A stretch of DNA of 15,599 nt from JBCCFX01 sp039029515 (GTDB lineage Bacteria > Planctomycetota > Phycisphaerae > Phycisphaerales > SM1A02), in contig JBCCFX010000079.1 in the NCBI GenBank assembly GCA_039029515.1, forward strand, positions 1 to 15,599. The letters run 5' to 3'. A program made the translations under genes and the position numbers. Shown piece by piece: positions 7,967 to 13,590 of this stretch. Every line of letters begins with the position of its first letter. Within the stretch, counting starts at the first letter, position 1. The notes under the pieces are model-generated. The model was not told the origin of the DNA and searched no databases. It saw only the letters and a program-made list of their open reading frames with translations.

Positions 7967-8695
7967 ATGCCCTCAAAAGCCCGTCAGACTACGAGACCAT
8001 GGGGTTCACGCGGCATCGGACGCAGGATGTTGTGCTTTGCCGCCTGCGCCGCCGTCGTTGCCTGTGGAGAAAATCCTGATCAGATCGTTGGCTTGCCCAT
8101 CGGTTCAGGCCAATCGGGACGCACCCTGAACCCGGCGTCGTTCACAAATTCCACGCCAACGAACGCGGCGGTCCATCGTGATTCTTCGAGTGCCGACGCC
8201 ACGCCGTCCAACCACGACATCATGCCATCCGGCATCAGCTCCGCTCCCGGCCAACCGGCCCAGATCACATCCACCGTGCTCGACCCCAGAGCTCGGTCAC
8301 TCATCGAGGTCCTCCAGCGAGAAGCCCGGACGCTGGTCCCATCGGGGACGATCGTGGTCAGTGTCGGTCCCATCGAGAACGTGAGTCACGCCACGCTCCG
8401 CGAATTCGATACGTTCCGGGCCAGGCTGAGTCGTCAGTTGAACGAGCAGGCGATCGATCAGGACATCCGATTCTCGTCGTCGCCGGACGCCGCATCGGTG
8501 CGACTGACTGGTTCGGCGTACCTGCACACCATGGATGGCCTCGATCAGTGGGAGCTCATCGTTCGCCTCAAGCCGATCGATGAAGAGTGGGTCATCTGGG
8601 AGCCGTCGCGACCGGTTCGCGTAATCCGCATCGCCCGGCCGGATCAGCCGTTCATTCTGCAGTCCGGCCTCGAGCCGGTCTCTGCTGCGCCCTGA
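7967..8695 (+). CDS. Outer-membrane lipoprotein, LpoB/CsgG-like fold
   Basis: This is a 242-residue protein. AAGGA (7955-7959) lies 7 nt before the ATG. A basic n-region (RGIGRR) and hydrophobic core are followed by a loose lipobox VVAC, with lipidation expected at C33. Residues about 45-105 are a Ser/Thr/Pro-rich linker of low complexity. The folded domain starts at about 110. It has the layout of LpoB/CsgG-type domains: a strand IVVSVGPIENVS, a helix EFDTFRARLSRQLNEQ, a strand ASVRLTGSAYL, a strand WELIVRLKPID and a final WVIWEPSRPVRVIR, where the family often has a 'xIxWS' motif. LpoB proteins activate penicillin-binding proteins from the outer membrane. That role is inference, since no PBP gene is adjacent. 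Confidence in a lipoprotein is high; in the LpoB assignment it is moderate. Confidence 0.75.
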   Translation: MPSKARQTTRPWGSRGIGRRMLCFAACAAVVACGENPDQIVGLPIGSGQSGRTLNPASFTNSTPTNAAVHRDSSSADATPSNHDIMPSGISSAPGQPAQITSTVLDPRARSLIEVLQREARTLVPSGTIVVSVGPIENVSHATLREFDTFRARLSRQLNEQAIDQDIRFSSSPDAASVRLTGSAYLHTMDGLDQWELIVRLKPIDEEWVIWEPSRPVRVIRIARPDQPFILQSGLEPVSAAP

Positions 8696-8738
8696 GCGCG
8701 AACCTGCATGCCCCACGGATTCCTTCGATGAGAAGTGC

Positions 8739-8775
8739 TCAGCGCGCTGACGCTGGTCGTTTTGGTCGCTAGAAT
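8739..8775 (+). promoter_or_regulatory. Putative sigma70-like promoter overlapping a 12-bp palindrome
   Basis: CTGACG (8747-8752) and TAGAAT (8770-8775) are separated by 17 bases and sit about 55 bases before the TerB-like gene. The -35 lies within the perfect palindrome TCAGCGCGCTGA (8739-8750), which could be an operator. CAGCG/CGCTG (8740-8744 and 8751-8755) could instead form a weak hairpin before TTTT, ending the lipoprotein transcript. Confidence 0.4.
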
Positions 8776-8828
8776 TTCGCGCTCGCGCATCGCCTCCGGC
8801 GATCGACTTTGCATCGAATGGAGATCCC

Positions 8829-9401
8829 ATGCTGAATCACGGCGACATGCTTGACGAACGACGAGACGCCCTCGAGACCGCTTTCTTCCGGCAGCAGGAC
8901 GCCAAGCTTCGTGAGCGTCTTCGCAAGAAGGCTGAGGACGCGTCCATGCGCGCGGCGCTCTCGGCTGCTTCGGGCGTGAAGGATGACGCGGTCCTCGATG
9001 AGTTGATCGCCATGAATATTGGCGCTGAATCGCTTGCCGCACTCGCGCTGATCCCCCTCGTCGCCGTGGCATGGGCCGACGGCAAGATGGAAGACGCCGA
9101 GCGCAATGCGATTCTGAAGTCCGCGTCCGAGTTCGGAATTGATGGTGACCACGAGAGCTACGAGTTGCTCGATGGCTGGCTTGCGACCGAGCCGGGCCCT
9201 GAGTTGCTGGCCGCATGGAAGGACTACATCGCGTCCATCAGCACGTCGATGAACCCGGATGCTCGCAACGCATTCCAGCGCGACCTGCTTGGACGCGCTC
9301 GAAGCGTCGCGGAAGCCGCCGGCGGTTTCCTCGGACTGGGCAACAAGGTATCCGACGTCGAAAGCAAGGTGCTCAACGAGCTGGAGTCGGCGTTTGCTTG
9401 A
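8829..9401 (+). CDS. TerB-like helical protein, 190 residues
   Basis: TGGAGA (8819-8824) precedes the ATG at 8829. The protein is nearly all helical. A charged N-terminal helix (residues about 8-45, ERRDALETAFFRQQDAKLRE) could form a coiled coil. The core LAALALIPLVAVAWADGKM (69-87), then EDAERNAILKSASEFGI, is the pattern of TerB/DUF533-like domains: a hydrophobic helix, an acidic 'WADG' turn and a second helix. The C-terminus has a Gly/Ala-rich stretch (AAGGFLGLGNKV) and an amphipathic helix. Standalone bacterial TerB-like proteins have no agreed function; tellurite resistance should not be assumed, as no other ter gene is present. The 3' end overlaps the convergent glycosyltransferase gene by 29 bases. 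Confidence 0.72.
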   Translation: MLNHGDMLDERRDALETAFFRQQDAKLRERLRKKAEDASMRAALSAASGVKDDAVLDELIAMNIGAESLAALALIPLVAVAWADGKMEDAERNAILKSASEFGIDGDHESYELLDGWLATEPGPELLAAWKDYIASISTSMNPDARNAFQRDLLGRARSVAEAAGGFLGLGNKVSDVESKVLNELESAFA

Positions 9402-10893
9402 TCGCGGTCGCGCGTGATGGTCGAGCATCCATGATGCCCGATGCGAAGCGCGGAATGCCGACAGTCAGGAATCCCGCCGCAAACAGCAACAGGAACACCG
9501 CGCCGACCAGCGTGAATGGGCGCGTCAGCGCAAGGCCAACGCACACCAGCATGATGATGCCGAGGACGACTTCGAGCGTTCCCGGTGGGAAGAGACTTCG
9601 CCGTCGAAGCGCAGGGTCTGCGGCGCTCGCTTGTTTGCCATTGAACTTCGGTGTGCGCACGAACGCGGTCTGATGCCCGAAGACGGCTTCCAGCGCGCCC
9701 ATTGAATTCGACGCACTGACGCCAATGCCGACCGCCATCAGCGCGGGCAGCATCAGGATGGCACCGACGATGGATCGGCCCTGACAGCGCTGTGACGTGA
9801 TGTAGAACACACACGCCGCAATCGTGCCCATACACAGACACATCAATCCCAACGCCATGACGACTTGGGACGGCACCGTCCAGAGCGGCAGCATCGTGAA
9901 TGATGCCGGAAGAATGAGCAGGCTCAACAGGAAGATGGCGACGTACGGCATGGCCGATGTAAGGTGGAACCATGCATCAACTTTGGTGCCGATCGGCGCA
10001 TCGCTGCGGAGAATGCGCGGCATGAGCTTGATCGCCGTCTGCATCAGTCCCTTTGTCCAGCGTCGTTGTTGGCTCAGGAACGCGCCCATCGTCGGCGGGA
10101 GTTCCGCGGGGCATTCAACATCGCGCAGATATCTGAACGTCCAGCCTTCGAGCTGCGCTCGGTAGGACAGATCAGTGTCTTCTGTCAGTGTGTCATGCTG
10201 CCACCCGCCGGCGTCGTCGATGCACCGTCGCCGCCACATGCCGGCAGTGCCATTGAAATTGAACCAGTGTCCCGCGGCGGATCGCGCTGCCTGTTCAATG
10301 GCGAAGTGACCATCGAGACAGATCGCCTGGATTCGTGTCAGCCAGTTCTGGTTGCGGTTCAGGTGTCCCCAGCGCGCCTGGACCATGCCAATGTCAGGAG
10401 CGCTGAAGTGGTGAATCGTGTCATGCAGGAATGCAGCGGGAGGAATGAAGTCGGCATCAAAGATCGCGATGAACTCGCCGGTCGCGGATTCGAGGCCTTC
10501 TTCAAGCGCGCCTGCCTTGTAGCCGCGCCGATCCGTGCGATGTCGATACTCGATCGTGACACCTTGTTCGGCCAGTCGATCGCAGGTTCGACGCGCGATA
10601 TCAGCGGATTCATCGGTCGAGTCGTCGAGCACCTGAATCTGCAGGCGATCCGCCGGATAGTCAATCGCCGCCGCGGCTTCAATGATGCGCGTCGCGACGT
10701 GCTGTTCGTTGAACATCGGGAGTTGTACGGTGACCGACGGGAGATCGGTGAATGCCGTCGGGGTCGGGATCGACGTTCCTCGGACCCGATGGAGATAGGT
10801 CCAGACGAGCGCATAGCGATGGACGCCGTAGATCGAGAGCACCGCCACGACGGTGACGAAATACACAAGCATGGGCCAGGCGAACGCATCCAT
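9373..10893 (-). CDS. Processive family-2 glycosyltransferase (cellulose/mannan synthase-like), membrane protein
   Basis: This is a 506-residue protein from the ATG at 10893 (MDAFAWPMLVYF). The frame is open to 11166, but upstream ATGs at 10944 and 10977 lack ribosome sites and the extra sequence is not membrane-like. The chosen start has only a weak AGG about 12 nt upstream. An N-terminal membrane helix (about 6-28) leads to a GT-A domain with VLDDSTD (89-95), RRGYKAGAL (about 122-130), FDADF (145-149, metal-binding DxD), TED (237-239, catalytic base) and QQRRW (275-279, processivity motif). About five more membrane helices follow (roughly 310-335, 341-365, 374-398, 439-457 and 460-479). The loop NSMGALEAVFG with FVRTPKF (397-417) is typical of CslA-like synthases. 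It should polymerise a beta-linked sugar at the inner membrane. No BcsB-, export- or c-di-GMP-binding (PilZ) partner is in the window, so the polymer is unknown. Confidence 0.88.
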   Translation of the reverse strand: MDAFAWPMLVYFVTVVAVLSIYGVHRYALVWTYLHRVRGTSIPTPTAFTDLPSVTVQLPMFNEQHVATRIIEAAAAIDYPADRLQIQVLDDSTDESADIARRTCDRLAEQGVTIEYRHRTDRRGYKAGALEEGLESATGEFIAIFDADFIPPAAFLHDTIHHFSAPDIGMVQARWGHLNRNQNWLTRIQAICLDGHFAIEQAARSAAGHWFNFNGTAGMWRRRCIDDAGGWQHDTLTEDTDLSYRAQLEGWTFRYLRDVECPAELPPTMGAFLSQQRRWTKGLMQTAIKLMPRILRSDAPIGTKVDAWFHLTSAMPYVAIFLLSLLILPASFTMLPLWTVPSQVVMALGLMCLCMGTIAACVFYITSQRCQGRSIVGAILMLPALMAVGIGVSASNSMGALEAVFGHQTAFVRTPKFNGKQASAADPALRRRSLFPPGTLEVVLGIIMLVCVGLALTRPFTLVGAVFLLLFAAGFLTVGIPRFASGIMDARPSRATAIKQTPTPAR

Positions 10894-11110
10894 CGAATTG
10901 TGTCTACCTGGTGCTGGTGGTGGGGAGAACGCGATCCCGAGCATCGCACGTGAACGAAACCGGGCCGAAGCATTCATTGTTCCACGTTCCGCGCCGACGG
11001 CAACCGCGAGCGGCTGGAATGGACGCTCATCGATTCTCAGATGTGAAATCTGGCCGATCAGGATCCGAATGGTAAAGTGTCCATACGTGTTTCGGGTGAG
11101 GAGCTGCGCC
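10894..11110. promoter_or_regulatory. Divergent intergenic region with weak promoter-like pairs
   Basis: These 217 bases separate the minus-strand glycosyltransferase from the plus-strand 76-residue gene. For the plus strand, CTGGCC (11050-11055), a 17-base spacer and TAAAGT (11073-11078) lie about 33 bases before the start. For the minus strand, TTGCCG (10998-11003), a 16-base spacer and AACAAT (10976-10981) are possible. Both are weak matches. GAGGAG at 11098-11103 is the ribosome site of the plus-strand gene. Confidence 0.3.
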
Positions 11111-11341
11111 ATGATCGAAAGCGCGATTGCCGAGTATTTTCCGCTGTTACTGATTGCCAGTGGCATTGTGTCCGTGGTGGGGATTCGAACCTGCCTCGAG
11201 GTGTTTCAGACCATCTCACGGGAGCGCAGTCGACGGGAAATCGCCGCCTACGTCGCGGAAGGGCTCATGACGCCTGAGCAGGGCGAGAGGCTCGTGAACG
11301 CCAGAATCGACGCCTCGTCGAAACCCTCGAACTGCACCTGA
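11111..11341 (+). CDS. Small single-pass membrane protein with SHOCT-like tail, 76 residues
   Basis: GAGGAG (11098-11103) lies 7 nt before the ATG at 11111; the longer open frame upstream has no such signal. Residues about 9-30 (YFPLLLIASGIVSVVGIRTC) form one membrane helix. A charged helix follows (FQTISRERSRREIAAYVAEG), then MTPEQGERLVNA. The pattern 'xEGLxTPEQxxRL' resembles SHOCT or PspB-like short C-terminal motifs that often mediate oligomer contacts. The function is unknown. It diverges from the glycosyltransferase, so it might share regulation with it, but the sequence does not prove this. A probable terminator follows 33 bases downstream. Confidence 0.72.
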   Translation: MIESAIAEYFPLLLIASGIVSVVGIRTCLEVFQTISRERSRREIAAYVAEGLMTPEQGERLVNARIDASSKPSNCT

Positions 11342-11374
11342 ACTTGCCTCAGGCTCGCCCCGTCGCCGTGAACG

Positions 11375-11404
11375 CCGCAATCACCCTAGATTCGCGCGGT
11401 TTTT
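11375..11404 (+). terminator. Probable intrinsic terminator of the 76-residue gene
   Basis: CCGCAATC (11375-11382) can pair with GATTCGCGCG (11389-11398) around a 6-nt loop, with two single-base bulges, and is followed by TTTTT just after the stem (11400-11404). It sits 33 bases after the stop. Confidence 0.5.
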
Positions 11405-11488
11405 GCAATTTCGTGACTGTCTGAATCAGCTTCCCGCAAGTACCTTAGAGACGGAGTACGGGCGTTCGTCCGGCGCTGTAGTGGTGCC

Positions 11489-11559
11489 GGGACGGGGGGC
11501 ACGCCGGGAGTGATTAGGTTGGAGGGGTCCGGACGCATGGGCGGCCCGGACATTGGAGG
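11489..11559 (+). promoter_or_regulatory. G-rich structured leader of the lamin-tail-repeat gene
   Basis: The leader holds four G runs (11489-11491, 11494-11499, 11506-11508, 11524-11527). A hairpin GTCCGG/CCGGAC (11527-11532 with 11546-11551, 13-nt loop) follows, ending 3 bases before the ribosome site GGAGG (11555-11559). TTGGAGG occurs twice (11519-11525 and 11553-11559), flanking the hairpin. The second copy serves the ATG at 11565; the first faces an out-of-frame ATG at 11537 in the hairpin loop. A role in translation control is inference. Confidence 0.4.
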
Positions 11560-11564
11560 ATGTG

Positions 11565-13502
11565 ATGAGCAAGTTCGGGACGGCCGGCGCTGTGGTGGCG
11601 CTGGTGTGTGTGCTGTGCTCGGCAGTTCGTGCCGCAGAGACCGATGTGCAGATCGTCGACGTCGACTTCTCGACCGGTGTTGTCACGTTGCACAATTTCG
11701 GTGCGACGGATGAGCCGCTTGATTTCTGGCGCCTCTGCACCCACGACGAGAATCAGACGTTCCAGTACACGCTCTTTGCGGGACTGGTCGGACAGACGAT
11801 CGAAGCGGGAACGGATTTCTTTATTCACTACAACAACGATGCGCCGGCTGATGCCGACAGCATCAACATCGGGTCGCTCGGCGCGCACGCGTCGCCGCTC
11901 GACGGGATCGGTGCCTACGCGATCGGTCTGTACTGGCCGAATGGCGGATCGATCTCGTTTTCCAATCCGGTCGACCTTGCCGACCACGTGCAGTGGAGCG
12001 AAGGCGGCGTGACCGATCCTTCGGCAGATGCGCGATCGCAGGTCGCCGTTGATGCCGGGATCTGGACCGCAGTCGGTGATTGGATCTCCACGGACGCCAT
12101 GACCACGGGCATCTCGCTCGACGATAACACCGGCGCCCTCCTGCACGGCCCGGCGAATTACACGGTGAACGGCGTGCCCGCTGATCCGGATCCGACGAAG
12201 ACGCAAGTCACAGACGTTGACTTTGCGACTGGCGTTGTGACGTTGCGCAACTTTGGGACGGTCGATCAGCCGCTCGATTTCTGGCGCATCTGCACGCATG
12301 ATGAAGATCAGGTGTTCCAGTACACGTTGTTTGCCGGTCTGGTCGGACAGACGATCGAAGCCGGCACGGAATACACCGTGCACTTCAACAACGATGCACC
12401 GGGCGGAACCGACAGCATCAACATCAGCTCGCTTGGCGCACACGCATCACCGCTCGACGGCAATGGTGCATATGCGATCGGTCTGTACTGGCCGAATGGC
12501 GGATCAATCTCATTCGGTAACGCCGAAGACCTCGCTGACCACGTGCAGTGGAGCACCGGCGGCATCACAGATCCGATTGCCGATGCCCGATCGCAGGTCG
12601 CGGTCAACGCCGGCCTTTGGACCGCAGTGGGCGACTGGATCTCGACCGATCCGATGTCCACCGGGATCAGCCTGGATGACATGAGCGGCGCATTGCTGCA
12701 CGGTCCCGCGAACTACACCGTCAATGGCCCATCCGGTCCCGATCCGCGCACCGTCCAGATCACGAGCGTGAACTTCGAGAATGGCGTTGTGACGCTCACG
12801 AACCTCGGGCCGGATGATGTACCGCTCGATGGCTTCACGTTCTGCTCGCACGACGAAGATGAAGCATTCCGCTACAGCTTCGGGTCGGCTCTGAATGGTT
12901 TCGTCATTGAAGCCGGCACGACGTTCCACGTGCACTACAACGGTGATGCACCAGGCGGTGATCCCGATCGCGTGAACATTCTTGACATCGGTGGCCCGTT
13001 CTCATGGGCTCTGCCGCTGGACCCTGAAGGCGCGTACGCACTCAGCTTGTATTTCCCGATCGTTGATTTCGATGACGGCAACACCATGGCCGACCACGTG
13101 CAATTCAGCGACGGCGGGATCGATGATGCCGTCGCCGATGAACGATCAGACGAGGCCGTGGCTGGCGGCTTGTGGGTTGCCGAGGTGGACTGGGTCGATG
13201 TGAACCCGGATGCACTCCGCGTCGACCTGGACGACCTTGGCGGCAATGAACTGCACGGATCGAGCGATTTCTCGGTGACGACACGCTGCTTCGGCGACTG
13301 TGCACCGGAGAATCCTGATGGGACGTTCGGGAACGGCATCGTCAACATCGATGACCTCCTCGCCGTCATCAACGCGTTTGGTGATCCCGGCGGACCGTGC
13401 GACATCGCACCGCCCCGCGTTGGCAACCTGATCGTGAACATTGACGATCTGCTTGCGGTCATCAACAACTTCGGCGTGTGCATCGCGCCTGGCGACGCCT
13501 AA
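11565..13502 (+). CDS. Secreted protein with three lamin-tail-like repeats and a C-terminal dockerin-like pair
   Basis: This is a 645-residue protein. GGAGG (11555-11559) sets the ATG at 11565; a TTG at 11553 is part of the ribosome site. A Sec signal peptide (GAVVALVCVLCSAVRA) is probably cut before AETD. Three tandem units start at about residues 28, 213 and 397, each about 184 residues. Each runs through a strand pair GVVTLxNxG, PLDFW.xC.HDE, xIEAGT, NDAP, GAYA.xLYWP, LADHVQ(W/F)S and a final SLDD...LHG. This is the beta-sandwich pattern of lamin-tail (LTD) domains. Units 1 and 2 are nearly identical; unit 3 is diverged. The C-terminus carries GNGIVNIDDLLAVINAFG (589-606) and GNLIVNIDDLLAVINNFG (620-637), calcium-loop/helix repeats of dockerin type I style, common at the ends of secreted planctomycete proteins. 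No enzyme motif is seen; a structural or adhesive surface role is likely. Confidence 0.87.
   Translation: MSKFGTAGAVVALVCVLCSAVRAAETDVQIVDVDFSTGVVTLHNFGATDEPLDFWRLCTHDENQTFQYTLFAGLVGQTIEAGTDFFIHYNNDAPADADSINIGSLGAHASPLDGIGAYAIGLYWPNGGSISFSNPVDLADHVQWSEGGVTDPSADARSQVAVDAGIWTAVGDWISTDAMTTGISLDDNTGALLHGPANYTVNGVPADPDPTKTQVTDVDFATGVVTLRNFGTVDQPLDFWRICTHDEDQVFQYTLFAGLVGQTIEAGTEYTVHFNNDAPGGTDSINISSLGAHASPLDGNGAYAIGLYWPNGGSISFGNAEDLADHVQWSTGGITDPIADARSQVAVNAGLWTAVGDWISTDPMSTGISLDDMSGALLHGPANYTVNGPSGPDPRTVQITSVNFENGVVTLTNLGPDDVPLDGFTFCSHDEDEAFRYSFGSALNGFVIEAGTTFHVHYNGDAPGGDPDRVNILDIGGPFSWALPLDPEGAYALSLYFPIVDFDDGNTMADHVQFSDGGIDDAVADERSDEAVAGGLWVAEVDWVDVNPDALRVDLDDLGGNELHGSSDFSVTTRCFGDCAPENPDGTFGNGIVNIDDLLAVINAFGDPGGPCDIAPPRVGNLIVNIDDLLAVINNFGVCIAPGDA
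11646..13290 (+). repeat. Three tandem LTD-like coding repeats (about 555 bp each)
   Basis: The units begin near 11646, 12201 and 12753. Units 1 and 2 keep exact register (offset 555 bases) with long identical runs, for example 32 identical bases at 11919-11950 and 12474-12505. Unit 3 aligns mainly at the protein level. Confidence 0.85.
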
Positions 13503-13542
13503 ACGTGACGCCTAACGGCCACGAAGAACTGAACGTACTCCG

Positions 13543-13578
13543 CAAGGGCATCGTGATGACACGGTGCCCTTGTTTGTT
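13543..13578 (+). terminator. Strong intrinsic terminator after the lamin-tail-repeat gene
   Basis: CAAGGGCATCGTG (13543-13555) pairs with CACGGTGCCCTTG (13560-13572), giving 13 pairs with one T-G wobble and an ATGA tetraloop. TTTGTT follows directly (13573-13578). It starts 41 bases after the stop at 13502 and lies between two convergent genes, whose minus-strand member ends at 13591. The T-rich tail is on the plus side only. Confidence 0.82.
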
Positions 13579-13590
13579 GCGGATGGCAAT

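Noticed and set aside
8829..9401. Tellurite resistance operon
   Set aside because: Only a TerB-like fold is present; there is no terC, terD or other ter-type neighbour.
8769..9428. 219-codon minus-strand open frame
   Set aside because: It is antisense to the TerB-like gene, which has a ribosome site and a recognisable core.
9964..10953. 329-codon plus-strand open frame
   Set aside because: It lies opposite the glycosyltransferase, whose motifs are unmistakable; the product has no family features and is Arg-rich, typical of an antisense shadow in high-GC DNA.
11553..11564. TTG start for the lamin-tail-repeat gene
   Set aside because: The TTG overlaps the GGAGG ribosome site; the ATG at 11565 gives a normal signal peptide.
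11514..12443. 309-codon minus-strand open frame opposite the lamin-tail repeats
   Set aside because: It looks long only because the repeat DNA is mirrored; no ribosome site or domain is seen.
11646..13290. CRISPR array or mobile element repeats
   Set aside because: The repeats are long, in frame and protein coding, with no short spacers, transposase or terminal inverted repeats.
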